Shown here piece after piece: positions 51,236 through 63,678 of a stretch of 64,000 nt of DNA. How positions within the stretch are numbered: the first letter of the stretch is position 1; each line of letters opens with the position of its first letter. Origin of the DNA: Ilex aquifolium (lineage: Eukaryota > Streptophyta > Magnoliopsida > Aquifoliales > Aquifoliaceae); NCBI GenBank assembly GCA_951799425.1, contig OX637398.1, positions 22,950,270-23,014,269 on the forward strand, written 5' to 3'. Made by a program: the position numbers and the translations under genes. Under the pieces are notes generated by a model. The model was given only the letters and a program-made list of their open reading frames with translations, had not been told where the DNA came from and did no database searches.

Positions 51236-52945
51236 CTACTCATCGGAAGAATTAAGCTTAATATTTTGCTCCATTGGGAAGTCCAAAGTTCGAGTACCAA
51301 GTAAACCCATGCGAGCAAGAATCTCAAGTGCATATTTTCTTTGAGATAAAAATATACCTTTGCTTGAACGGGCAACTTCAATGCCAAGAAAATATTTCAA
51401 CAAGTCCAAATCTTTGATTTGGAATTTAGATTGGAGAAAAATCATGAGTTGAAATATAGCGGAAGGACTTTTTCCAGTCAAAATAATATTATCAACATAT
51501 ACCAATACGGTAGTAAAAGTATTACCAACACGAGATGTGAATAAAGAATAATCCACCTTAGATTGTGTGAAAATCAGCCTCTTGAAGAGCACCTAAAAAT
51601 TTGGAAAACCAGTTACGTGAAGCCTGTTTAAGGCCATAAATATATTTTTTTTAAAGGCAAACACGATTCTCCCCATGTTTAGCAAATCCGGGAGGAATTT
51701 TCATATAAACTTCTTTCTCTTAATCACCATGGAGGAAGACATTGTTTACATCTAGTTGGTGAAAAGACCAATTTTTTACGGCTGCAATGGCAAGTAAACA
51801 TCAAACGGTTGTGAGTTTTGCCACAGGAAAGAAAGTTCCATGGTAATCAAGACCTTTTATCTGAGTATATCCCTTGACAACTAACTAAGCCTTATACCGC
51901 TTAATTGTATCATTTGATCGGTATTTGATCTTATAGACCCATTTGCAACTGACTACTTTTTTGCCAAGTGGAAGAGTTGTAATGGTCCATGTATTATTTT
52001 GTTCAAGGGCTTGAATTTATTTGGCCATAGCATCATGCCAATGGGAATGTTTCACTGCTTGAGTGAAACTAGAAGGTTCAATCTCTAATTAAATTGTTGT
52101 AACAAAAACAAAGTGAGAGGATGAGAGTTTTATCATAGAAAATGTAGGTGGAGAATAGGGAACCTTATACCTTAGTTGAGAGCCGATGAGGAGGATGGTG
52201 GATTGGTCTGGATTGGAATCAAGGTGGCACAATGGTAGTCTTGAAGATTACAAGGTGCTCGGCGCACACGAGTTGAATGACAAATCGGATTAGATTGTAT
52301 TGGTGGCTCTAGAGCATCAATAGAATCAGAAGGAGATATTGAATGAGAAGGATCATGTGAGTCTCCTGATAGGGATTCAATTATTGGATGAGACATATTA
52401 TAAGAAATGTAAAGTGAATCATCTATGGGTGTGGGTAAAACAACATTCGGGTGTTGGTCAATTGAAGAATTGGAGCAAAAAGGAAAATTGTGTTCATTAA
52501 ACACTACATATCGACCGACAAAAATTGTGTGTTTTTCAAAGTCGTACACACGATATCCACATTGGTCATGGGGGTCACCAACAAAAATACAATCACAAGC
52601 TTATGGTGCAAATTTGTCACGATGGGTATGCCCAATACTTGCATAACATAAGCATTCAAAAACTTTTAGGTGGTCTAATTTGGTTTTGATTTCAACAGTA
52701 TTTCATGGGGGTGAGATAGTTTAACAAGGGAGTGGGGATGCAATTAATAAGATATGTCGCAGTTAAAATGCATTCACCCAAAAATGAAAGAGGTAAGCCC
52801 AACTGAAAACGAAGAGCAAGAGCAACTTGAAGAATATGCCGGTGTTTTTGTTCAACAACCCCATTTTGTTGAGGGGTATACTTGACCTCAAAAGTGGATA
52901 AAATATAAATGTGTTCCCAAACCCAAGAATATATCATTTAGTAAC
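51236..52945 (-). pseudogene. Ty1/copia pol remnant (integrase to RT)
   Basis: On -: the integrase C-terminal core ([34 protein letters not shown]; 52937-52692), the post-integrase Ser/Pro region (YDFEKHTIFVGRYVVFNEH; 52549-52172) and RT (WVYKIKYRSND, FHQLDVNNVFLHGD, YGLKQASRNWF, LVYVDNIILTG, KYFLGIEVARSSKGIFLSQR; to 51236). The catalytic YVDD is YVDN. At least four stops and frameshifts. Gag, protease, RNase H and LTRs are missing. Confidence 0.88.
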
Positions 52946-52957
52946 TCAGTTAATTAC

Positions 52958-53677
52958 TGATGTCGTCTCCTCAAGGAAAATGAAGGACAAATTCGAATGG
53001 TGATAAACAATGGAAAATAAAACTCTTGAATCCTTGAGAAAAGGGTTTTGAAAACAAGTAAACTAAATAACAATAATTTTTTTAAAAAAAGTCGATTAAT
53101 CGTCAGATTTCATCACACCCATGAACATGAATTCACACTCCAAAGCTATGACTCATCTAAGGTCATTTCAAACTCTTTTAGACGGAATATATTCAACTAA
53201 AAACTTTTACTTCAAAAATAATGATTTAAATGATAAATCAATGTTAAAAGAAGTTGTATCCTATCGATTGCAGGTACTCCAATAATTATCCATACCAAAA
53301 TTAATTGTCTATGGATAATAAAGGATGTTTACAAATCAATTAGATTTTCAAAGGATGTTTACAAACCAATAGCCTCTTCTAACGGTAGAGCACAAGTTCA
53401 CCTATCGGTAGAACATCATATTTTGGCACAAACCTACCGGTAGAATCTGTATTTTCTTAAATTGTTCCTCTACAGCTTCCGGCTTCATTCCCAATATCTC
53501 CAACTCTTCCAAAACATCTAACTCAATGCTCAAGACCTTCCTTTACACTTAGACTACCTATAGACACCAAAATTCCATATAAAATACCAAACTAAACTAA
53601 AACTATACATATAACTAATAAAAAAGCTAAGATGAATAGTTTGAGATATAAAATCATGCAATATTATGTACTCATCA
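52958..53677 (-). mobile_element. 3' LTR of an Athila-like element
   Basis: 720 bp from TGATGTCGTCTCCTC to GTACTCATCA, followed on the right by the polypurine tract. The Athila block is at the very end (52961-52977). Decayed CTACCGGTAG palindromes are at about 53388, 53401 and 53433. Confidence 0.7.
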
Positions 53678-53830
53678 CAGCCCCCAACTTAAACTTTGCT
53701 AGCTAGCACACTAAAAATAAACAAAAAATAAAATAAAATTTAAATTACAAAACCACTTTCATAGACAATCACGATTGCATTTAGTATATACAACAAGCCG
53801 TTAAACCCCTAGGTTATCCCTAGTGGAAGA
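53678..53830 (-). other. polypurine tract and 3' internal end of Athila-like element
   Basis: The reverse complement starts with AAGTTGGGGGCTG at the LTR. Before it lies a stretch matching 42745-42830 (CCACTAGGGAT, CCTAGGGGTTTAA.GGCTTGTTG). It ends where a chromovirus LTR begins near 53837. Confidence 0.7.
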
Positions 53831-53836
53831 GTTTTG

Positions 53837-56235
53837 TGAGACGCCCCAAAATTCATGAGCTCTTTCCCAACACGTTGATTACCCATCAACTCGTAGAAAT
53901 ACCCATGAATATCGTATAACCCAATACTACGTCATTACACCTCATTCACCGGGATCATAATCAAAACAGAATTTGGGTAGAGTCTCCTTTGTACGGGAGC
54001 TCTACCCAATACGTAACCTGCGAGTCGTGGTACACGATCATTCCAAGGTCCACGTTTAAAATTTAATCATTTACATCATCCCAAGAAAAGAGTTCGAAAT
54101 GTGAATGCTTGGCAATGTTTCATTTAAAATTTTAATTTTTGGGAAGAGGTACCGGTACCTCGGGTTTGTGGTATCTGTACTTGAGCCCTCTGGTTTTCAA
54201 GTATCGGTACCTGTGAGTCGTGGTACCGGTACCTGAGCCCTCGACAGAGTGGTACCAGTACCTGAGCCCACTTTCTTCGGGGTACCGGTACTTGTGAGCC
54301 TAGTTTCCTGTACCTGAGCTCTCTAGATGTCAGGTACCTGTGAGGTACCGGTAACAAGAGCCCAAATTTCTCCAAATTTCTAAAAAACTCAACTTTTAGC
54401 CATACGACTCACACAACACCCATTCCATTCATTTGTTTTACAAATGAACAATGTCCCATTACATGCCATAGTCAAAATACAAGTTTTGTACATGATTTAT
54501 ACATGGCCAAAATAAAATATACATGAAATTACAACATCTAATTTAAGAGCCACAATTCGGCTCCATCATCAACACGGACCCATGTGAGGGTCATCCCCTG
54601 AAGTTTGTCCAAAACCTGAAATGTATCCCCCCCTATAAAGGGTGAGCCACGCTCAATAGGGTATCTCCTAAAGAGGCTACTCCCCAATCCATATGTATAT
54701 GAAATGTCACATGTAACTCATCACATCAATCATTCATTCAAATACATACATATCATAAATGAATGCTACTATTTCATGGCATGTCATGAGATGGAACTCA
54801 CGCATGCAATGCAACTCGAGTCCTCCACCGACTCCCATAACACATGTTATATCATACATATGCATCCGGACATTCCAAGCCCATGTCATTGATGTTAGAC
54901 ATTCAATGATCATTTTATAAAATCTTGTGTCTTTTTTGGGGTGGGTATTTGTGGACTTCCATCAACGATCACCCAACCGACACGACATCTATGGACTTTC
55001 ACCAACGGTTCCGTGTACATCGACACATTTTATGGACTCAATACCAACGGGAGTGCATATCCGAAATTATCGGGTCTTGCACACGAGGGAGAATCTAACA
55101 TTTCTTGCTAACCCCAATACTTGTTTTCAATATAACTCATGCGACTCAGTCGAACCTAGGTCCAACTTTCCCAAGCCCATGTATCAACCCACCAAGGATA
55201 GGGTTTAATCAAAAACATGCACACACACCCACACTCATGTCGAATGTCCACGAATGCGATGTTACCCGTGCATATGCAAATATAATATACAATTACATTT
55301 AATATAATTATGCAATCAACTTGTACAATTACAATTTTCTATCACATGATCATTATATCATTAAGCATATAATGAACATATCATTTTCCACGAGCAATCT
55401 CAAGCATGTTACATATGATATCAACCCAGTTAGCATACTTGCATTCATAAGTATTTTGTCAAACACATAGCATGCATAAAATATCATATTCTTCATAAAA
55501 TTCAAAACCAAGCAATTTCATCAAACCCAAATTATACAAGAATTGGTTTTAACATATTCTTGTACCCATTTTCCATATTCTAACAACCCTAAGTATATCT
55601 CATTCATCTCTAACCCCCTACGCATTTCATATTTCAACTCTAGGTTGGAAATAAACATAGTTAGGAAAGGAACCCTACCTCTTGTAGCGTATATCCGCGT
55701 AGAAGAAGCTCCAAAACCCCAAAATCAAGCTTCCCATCTCGTCTTTGAGATTTTGAAGAAAATAACGATCATTGGTATGGTTTTGTAGCTCTCGTTACGC
55801 AGAATGACTTTCATTCTTGGCCCGAAACAATAAGACGATTGGATCGTCGTAGATCAGAAGAAGAAGGGTGGAGAATTTTGAGATTTCTCTTCTCTCTCTC
55901 TCTCTCTCTTTTCCGGAAATACAAGTGAAGAATGGAGGAGAAAAATCTGATTTTCTTCCCTTTTTATGCTTCTTGGATGCTTGGTGCATAATGCGCCACA
56001 TGTTCCTTTTTTTCTGATCAAATTTATTTCGAATCAATTAAATCTCGTCCCGAGTTAAGTTTAGTGTATTTTTATTAAACTAAATTTAAATTATTTCCCA
56101 AGTTTTGAGAATAAAATCTGATCGCATTTATTCTAGTCGCACATCGCCTTGTAAAACGCAAAAAATCCTACTGTCTCGGAATTCAATGAAAATTTACTGG
56201 GTAATTAGATTTCGAGAGACGAATCCAACAGTGAG
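53837..56235 (-). mobile_element. chromovirus-type LTR A, truncated
   Basis: The + strand end TGAGACGCCCCAAAATTC resembles the LTR ends at 7024 and 9148. - orientation is indicated by a TATA-like GCATAAAAAGGG at about 55965 (reversed). It parallels LTR B over its whole length (ACGAATCCAACAGTGAG against ACGAATCCAACGGTGAG) but lacks the last ~120 bp that LTR B has, ending exactly where LTR B starts. Confidence 0.7.
54149..54356. repeat. GGTACCGGTACC palindrome cluster in LTR A
   Basis: Six to eight copies spaced by about 30 bp, perfect at 54149-54160, others decayed by one or two bases, in a repeating GTACCTGAGCCC context. This is an array of ~35-bp units. Confidence 0.85.
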
Positions 56236-58715
56236 TGTGACGCCCCTAAAATCGGGGGTCCTTTATCAACCATTGATCACCCATCAACCCGTAGAAAAAC
56301 CCGTGATTGTCGCACAACCCGACATCACGTCAATGGCATCCCATTAACCAGGATCATAACTCACACGTGTAACCTAAATACACTTTATCATTTACCAATC
56401 CGTGGTCCTTTATACATCAATTTAGAGTCATTAATATCCCATATAACCTCTTTGAGTACAAGGAATCGATGCCCAAGAGCTTAGTAAAACATTTCAAAAA
56501 TTTGAAGTTTAGAGAAAATCTACTGGTAGAAGTGCTCAAGGTTCTACCGGTAGAAATGGTGCACGGGAATTCTTCTACCGGTAGGAGCAGTGACATTATA
56601 CCGGTAGGAGAACCCTACTGAAAAAGTTCTACCGGCTAAACCTACGGGTAGAAGTTGCCTATTGAGCCACATTTACCGGTAGAAAAATAAAAAGTTCTAC
56701 CGGTAGGTGTGCCCAATTTTGTCTGTTTCGTCCGTTTTCGATTTCCAATCCATTCTATATCAACTCAACACATGCATGATGAAGTTTTCACATAAAACAT
56801 AGTTCGTATATGTTCGATTACAATTAATTTCATATATTTACATGCCCAAAACTAAACTTCTATAATAGTTTTACAAAAGCACAAGATAAAGCCACATTTT
56901 AGTTTTTCTTCATCCTTGAGGCCCCGAATGAGAGCCGTCCACCGGTGTATACCCCGCACCTTAAATATTTTCCCATAAAGGGTGAGCTACGCTCAATAGG
57001 GTATCTCCTAAATAGGCTACTCCCCAACCTAGATGCATATGAAATGTTCACATGCACAATTCAACAAGTAACGACATTCCAATCAAGAATATGAAATTCA
57101 ATGTTGGAAATCACCATGTCATGTCATGATATGAGGTGAGACTCACTCATGCACTTCAACCCGAGCCTTCACCGGCTCCTTCAACACATGCAATGTCATG
57201 CATATGAATCCGAGTATTCCAAACCCTCGCCATTGATGTTACACATCCAATGAACATTATAAATCTCAGGTCCTTATTGGGGTGGGTATTTATGGACTTC
57301 CACCAACTGCTCCGCATATGCCGACACACTTTATGGACTCGATACCAACGGAGTGCGTATCCGAAGTAACTGGGTCTTGCACCCTAGAGATAGTCTAGCC
57401 CTACTTTCTGACCCTGACCCAGACCCAATTTTAAATGCAAACCGTGCGACTCAGTTAGGCCTTGACCCAACTTTTCCGAGCCGACGCATCATTCACCAAG
57501 AGTGGCGTTTGATGACAATCATGCACACACACCCAAACTCATGCCTAATGCCCATGAATGTGATGCCTCCGTGCATATGCAGTGCAGTTTACAATTGCAA
57601 CACTATAATTATGTTCAATATGTTATGAGTGTCATATGAATCATATCCACCACATTTCAACATATACCATGGCCAATTATATCATCAACATATAATTACC
57701 ATAAATTATCTTAATATCAATACATCACCAAACATATATCAACATGTTACCCAACACCAATTTTCAAGCATGTTATCACATAATCTCTTGCAAATAACAC
57801 ACTTAATTCTCCAAGGCATAATATAAACACATAGTATGCCCACATATCACAATTTTCCAAGAAATTACAAGATAGCAATTTCTAAATACCAATTCATGCT
57901 AGAATTGATTTTACCCAATTCCAATACTCATTTTATCAATTAACAACAATAGACAAGTGTTATACACCTCTAACACCCTACCCATTCCATATAATCACCC
58001 TAGGTTAGAATTAAACCTAATTAGGAAGAAAACCCTACCTCTTCAAGCGTAAAAACAACGGTAGAACCTTCAAGAATACAACCCAAGATCAAAACTCTTG
58101 ATTTTCCAAAATCTCGTCTCATAAACTTCGGTGAAATCCCCCCTTTTTGGTACGTAGACGTAGCCCTCGTTGTGTAGATCAACTTTCATACTTGGCCTGA
58201 AGGATTCCGACCAAAGGAACTCCGTAGATCGTAGAGAAAAGTTGGAGTTTTTCTCTTTTTTCCCTCTCTTCCTTTCTCCAACGAAACCTAGCAGAAAGAA
58301 TGGGGATAAAATCTTACTTTCTCCCTTATTTATACCCCTTGGAATGCTTGGCCCTTGTTGCGCCATACGTCCTTCATTCCCGAGTTCGATTTCGTCCCGA
58401 AACGATTAAATTTTTCGCCGGTTCAAGTTCAAAATATTTTTATATGAACCTTCTTTAAATTATTTTCTAAAATTTGAAATTTTATTCCATATTTCGTTTT
58501 TAGGCCACATGACACTCGATTGTCTCGTAAAACGTGAAAAATCTGACTATCTTGGAATTCGACGAAAATTAATTGGGTAACTAGATTTCGCGAGACGAAT
58601 CCAACGGTGAGATCCATTTCATCATCCGAGCTCTAGAAAAAAATTTGGGTTTTCAACCCGTACCGAAATGGTAAATTACCATTTTGCCCTTTTTCACAAA
58701 AAATTAAATTTACCG
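56236..58715 (-). mobile_element. chromovirus-type LTR B, 3' LTR of the pol at 58716-61487
   Basis: The + strand end TGTGACGCCCCTAAAATC; TATA box reversed at 58327-58334. It adjoins pol with no polypurine tract: the LTR start and the end of pol are deleted at a CCGG shared by both. The preceding GTGAG (56231-56235) would be the target duplication if it inserted in LTR A. Confidence 0.7.
56522..56708. repeat. CTACCGGTAG palindrome cluster in LTR B
   Basis: Perfect copies at 56544-56553, 56575-56584 and 56697-56706, and at least four decayed copies between. Unlike in the other LTRs, this cluster lies downstream of the TATA box, near the far end of the LTR. Confidence 0.85.
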
Positions 58716-59660
58716 GTAAGCAACTATACCAACCCTCTCGAGTAACTCAAAGGGCCCGATATACCTCGGTGACAGCTTTTCCCGCTTCCCAAACCTAACC
58801 ACTCCCCTCTTATGCATCACCTTCAAGAAGACGTGATCTCTAACCCCAAACTCTAGAGGTCACCACTGTCTGTTGGCGTAGCTCTCTTTCGGCTCTGAGC
58901 CGTGAGAAGACGCTTCCGTATCAAGTCCACCTTCTCCGAGGTGTCTCTAACCAGATCCGGACCCATAGAGGGTCTCTCTCCAACCTCCGTACAACAAACC
59001 GGAGAACAACATGACCTCCCATAAAGTGCCTCATATGGTGCCATCTGTATCTCGTTTGGTAACTGTTGTTGTAGATGAACTCTACTAAGGGTAAGTGCTT
59101 ATCCTAGTTACCCTTGAGATCTAGGACGCATGCTTATAACATGTCCTCTAAAGTCTGAATGGTCCTCTCTGACTGACCGTCCGTCTGGAGATGAAAAGTT
59201 GTGCTCATCATCAACTGTGTCCCAATGACCCGCTGGAAACTCTCCCAAAAATGGGTCGTGAACCAAGGATCCCGATCCGATACTATAGATACAGGCACCC
59301 TATGTAGCCAGACTATCTCCCGTATGTACATCATGTAGAATTTTTCCAGTGTGAAGGTCATATGTACTGCCAAAAAATGTGCCGACTTCGTAAGTCAGTC
59401 CACTATAACCCACACCGCGTCATGGCCCCGCGATGTCTGTGGCAAGTGGGTCACAAAATCTATTGTGATATGCTCCCACTTTCACTCAGCCACCTCCAAA
59501 GGCTAGAGCAACCCTGTTGGTCTCTGGTGCTCGACTTTGACCTATTGACACGTGAGACATCAACTAACAAAACTTTCGACGTGCCTCTTCATCCCACTCC
59601 AATAATACTGGTGATGAAGATCATGGTACATCTTCGTACCACCTAGATGTACAGCAAAAC
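58716..59660 (-). pseudogene. chromovirus integrase, decayed
   Basis: Pieces on -: zinc-finger region near 59600, IVSDRDPWFTTHFWESFQRV and [19 protein letters not shown] (59373-59134), [17 protein letters not shown] (59044-58853), then FLKVMHKRGVVRFGKREKLS and PFELLERVGIVAYR to 58716. No chromodomain remains. Stops include TAG in VD*LTKSAHF. Confidence 0.85.
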
Positions 59661-59699
59661 GGGAGCAATGAAAGTCCCTAAGGATCTCCTCTCTTAGAT

Positions 59700-60400
59700 C
59701 TGCAGACTAGGAAACCACAATCCTTCCCCTGAACCGAAGGCTACCATCCGCATGAATGGCCCAACCCTTGTCACTTATACCTGACTGTACCCGATCCTTG
59801 ATGGACAATATCTCCACGTCCTGTCCCTGGGACTTAATCACTTTGCTCAGTAGGGAAGGCATAGCCACCAAACTCCCCAAAGTACCCTGAGCTGGACCCC
59901 TGTAGTGCAACCCGAACTGTCCCACGGTCTCGAGCATCAACCACTCCCAGGAAGCCACACTAGCCAAGACTCCCCATGACTTCCGACTGAGTGCATCAGC
60001 CACCACATTTGTCTTACCAGGATGGTAATGCAAAGTGAATTCATAGTCCTCTAAATACTCAATCCACCTGCGTTGTCTCATGTTGAGGTCCCGTTGTGTA
60101 AAGATATACTTCAGACTTTTGTGGTCCGAAAACACCTGAAATTGTTCACCATATAAATAGTGGCGCCAAGCCTTCAAGGCAAAGACAATGGCCGCCAACT
60201 CCATATCAACGTGGGGTAGTTCTGCTCGTGGTTCTTTAAATGCCGAGAACCATAAGACACCACCCTCCCGGACTGCATCAAAACATCGCCAAGTCCGTCC
60301 TTGGAGGCATCACAATACACTGTATACCTCTGTCTTCTCTCCGAAACTGTCAAAATCAGAGCTGAAGTAAGCCTCTTCTTCAACTCTTGGAATGCCCTCT
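59700..60400 (-). pseudogene. chromovirus RNase H, decayed
   Basis: [20 protein letters not shown] (about 60320) and [20 protein letters not shown], then [14 protein letters not shown], the RNase H core and its C-terminal motif. A frameshift lies at about 60190. Confidence 0.88.
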
Positions 60401-61487
60401 CGCATGAGTCATCCCATTGAAACTTGACCTCCTTCTGAGTTAGTCTAGTTATAGGTGCAGCTAGTCAGGAAAAGTCCTCAATGAACCTCCTGTAATACCC
60501 CGTTAATCCCAAGAAACTGTGTATCTCAAAGATTGACTTCGACCTCTCCCAACTCATAATCGTCTCAACCTTCTCTGGTTCAAATGACACACCCGTAGTC
60601 GACACCACGTGTCCCAAAAATTTCACCTCCGTGAGCCAAAATTCATACTTGCTGAACTTGGCGTACAACTGATGGTCCTTCACGGTCTGGAGAACAGCTC
60701 TCAAGTGACCCTCATGCTCCTCCTCAAACTTGGAGTAGATCAAAATATCATCAACGAAGATCACGACAAACTGATCTAGGTAGGGTTGGAACACCCTATG
60801 CATGAGATCCATGAATGCCGCCAGAGCATTCGTCAATCCGAAAGGCATCACAATGAACTCAAAATGCTCATACCGCGTCCTAAACACCGTCTTAGGGATA
60901 TCTAATACTCAATTGATGGTAACCCGTGCGTAGATCTATCTTAGAGTAGACCCACGCCTCTCTCAGATGATCAAACAAGTCATCAATCCTCGACAAAGGG
61001 TACCTATTCTTGATAGTAACCTGATTCAACTGTCGGTAATCTATACATAGTCGAGGGGTCTTTTCCTTCTTCTTAGCAAACAACACCGGAGCGCCCCAAG
61101 GTGAGGTACTCGGTCTAATGAAACCCTTGTCCATCAATTCTTGCAATTGGACCTTGAGTTCTTGTAACTCTGCAGGTGCCATTCTATGTGGAGTCATAGA
61201 AATAGGTGATGTACCGGGGTGCAACTCAATGATGAACTCTATATCCCTATGTGTAGGTAATCCCGATAGTCCGTCCGAAAAAACTTCTTCATACTCACAA
61301 ACCACCCGACGTAGACCCAACTCTTGTCTCGCCTCATCCTCCAAGGTAAGGCTTGATAGCCAACCCATCAACTGCTTGTGACAATGGGAATCATAAAATA
61401 CTTGGGATAAAACATCATGTTTCTCCTCCTGAAACTTGAAACATACACCCTCCGGTGTGTAGGCAGTGACCCTCTTCCAATCACAGT
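60401..61487 (-). pseudogene. chromovirus protease end and reverse transcriptase
   Basis: Starts at 61487 in the protease tail ([19 protein letters not shown]). RT reads [39 protein letters not shown] and [11 protein letters not shown]; a frameshift at about 60890 is followed by [20 protein letters not shown] with [11 protein letters not shown]. The catalytic FVDD is intact. The right end is cut by an Athila LTR; the missing gag should lie beyond the window. Confidence 0.88.
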
Positions 61488-63365
61488 TGATTGAGCAAAA
61501 ACAATATCTTTCCTAACCCCTAATTACTATCCCTCAATGTATGCAATGTATGGATGGGGGTGAAGAATTTCTTCCCCTAGGGATAGTGTCAAAAGAAAGG
61601 GCAATGAGGAAAGGGAAATGGGAAGATGTAAATATGGGATATGTATGCACAAAAATGCTCCCCAATCGCAAGGAGACTTTCGTGTGTTGTGAGTTACTTG
61701 GAAGAGTATTCCAAGGTCGTATCCACAGGGAAGGTAGTGAATCAAGATTGAAGTGATTTGGTGAAAAACGGAAATGTAAAATCTTTTGTCTTGAGAGTTG
61801 ATTGGTGAAGTGTATGCTAATGAAAATGTAATGATAAAACAAGTGTTGGCAATTCCAAGAGATCACTCCAATGGGTATACCACCTCAACTCAAATCACTC
61901 CTCCGATTGGGCATGAATGAACGCTTGAATCACGGAAAGCCGAGGATGACATCGGTGAGTATCTAAGCATAAACCGTGACTAGGCCTACGGTTTATCAAA
62001 GACTCATCGACTCATCCATCTTCTGTCCGGTCAAAACGAACCATTTGACTCTAAAGGGAAAGAGGAGAAAGAGTTGAAATGGTATCCCCAAAGGAGATCC
62101 CTCTTGGTCTTGCCAACTAGAGGATTTAGCTACTCATACTTGGAATGGAAATGACTATGTAATGGAAGTGCATTGCAAATCTATGAACTTCTAAGCTACT
62201 AAGTGTAAGAATTTATGAGCTAAAAGAACCTGCATTTAAACCCATTACATAGCTATGAAAATGAAGAACTTGAAGCATTAATGGTGAAATATTAAATGAG
62301 CATTCAACTAACCAAACATGAAGGGAAAACAACATTTATGGCATTCAATGAACTACTAAGATTCTTACTCAAGATTACAAGACAGTGCAGTAGAAGAAAA
62401 TGCAAAAATCACAACTTTCTCTCTCTAAAAACTATTATTCATCATCTTCTCCGCCCAGAGTTTCTCTCTCTAAAAACCTATCTTTTTTCTGCTGAATAAT
62501 AATAATCCCCCCATGACCATCCTTGGAGAACTTTTTGTTTCTCAAAAACGTGCCTGGTCATCCCCTGTAGCTCCCTGCAGCAGAGCACAGTCTGCAAGGC
62601 CTGGACCAGGAAGGTGCAGCATCCCTCTGCAACCCAGCTTCCCTTCTTAGAGTAATTTTCTTTGCTATGGAGAAAAACCCTTTTTCCCCCCACTCCCCAT
62701 TCTGGAGAGGAGGGAGTCTCCCATCTGATTACTGTCTCCCTAGGAGTGCAGCAGACAGGTTATGACAGAGGTGTGCAGAGCAGGTCTGCACACCCAGCAA
62801 CTCCCATTTTCTTTTTCTTCAATTAATGCCATGGCTTCAAAGTCCAAGAGGAAAGACATGGAGGGATGTTCTGTATGTTGAACGAGTCAGAGGAGTGAGG
62901 GAGACTAGATGGTGGGGCCCTTGAAGCAACATAAACAATCCAGCAGAAATTTAGATGAAACAGCCTCGGCTACCGGTAGCTCGTGCACTGACTACCGGTA
63001 GCTGAAACCCCAGAAGCAATTGGCTACCGGTAGTCGTGCGGTAGTAGCAACTCCAGAGGCAATCGGCTACCGGTAGCTCTGCGGTAGCTGCAACTCCAGA
63101 GGCAATCGGCTACCGGTAGCTCTGCGGTAGCTGATTGATTTTGATTCCTTCTTGCTTCCTTCTTCTTTTAATTCAAAATCAAGGTTAGCCCTCATCTCCA
63201 TTCATCAAAGCTTTGAAACAGTCGACATTTGCATTGTTTAACTGCAAAACTCACAAATTACCAATAAGTGCTCAATTAACGCAAATCACATCAATATAAT
63301 CTCCAAAAATCAATTCAAACCGAGATGATTTGCACAACAAAATATACAAAATTTGGTGTGAATCA
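61488..63365 (-). mobile_element. 3' LTR of right-end Athila element
   Basis: 1878 bp, TGATTGAGCAAAA to GTGAATCA. The left end aligns with the reverse complement of the LTR end at 39860-39914, and the Athila block is at 61715-61731. Confidence 0.88.
62969..63130. repeat. GCTACCGGTAGC palindrome cluster
   Basis: Perfect copies at 62969-62980, 63066-63077 and 63109-63120, partial copies at 62991 and 63022, and half-sites GCGGTAGCTG. They form a ~43-bp tandem unit (CTCCAGAGGCAATCGGCTAC). Located 245-396 bp into the LTR. Confidence 0.92.
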
Positions 63366-63378
63366 CACCCCCCAACTT
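63366..63378 (-). other. polypurine tract of right-end Athila element
   Basis: Reverse complement CAAGTTGGGGGGTG-type tract at the LTR start, followed by the GCTAGGGACTAGC hairpin (63385-63400). Confidence 0.85.
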
Positions 63379-63678
63379 GAGCTTTGCTAGTCCCTAGCAA
63401 AGTTTTGGCACACAGCATTATAATACAAAAAGAAATCATTCACACAATCAATTCTTTGATCAATCAAAACACAAGAAATCACATTGCAATTTTAGAAATG
63501 AACAAGGGCAAACTAAGTTCAAACTGTGGTTTTCTTTCATAAATCAAATTTAAACTTGGAGTACATGGGGTTAGGTTTCAAAAAGAGACAAACAACCTAA
63601 CATGGCTTCTTCTACTGACCCACTGACTCCGTCAGGACAAACAACCTAAGAACACAAAACAAGGGAACCCAATGGACC

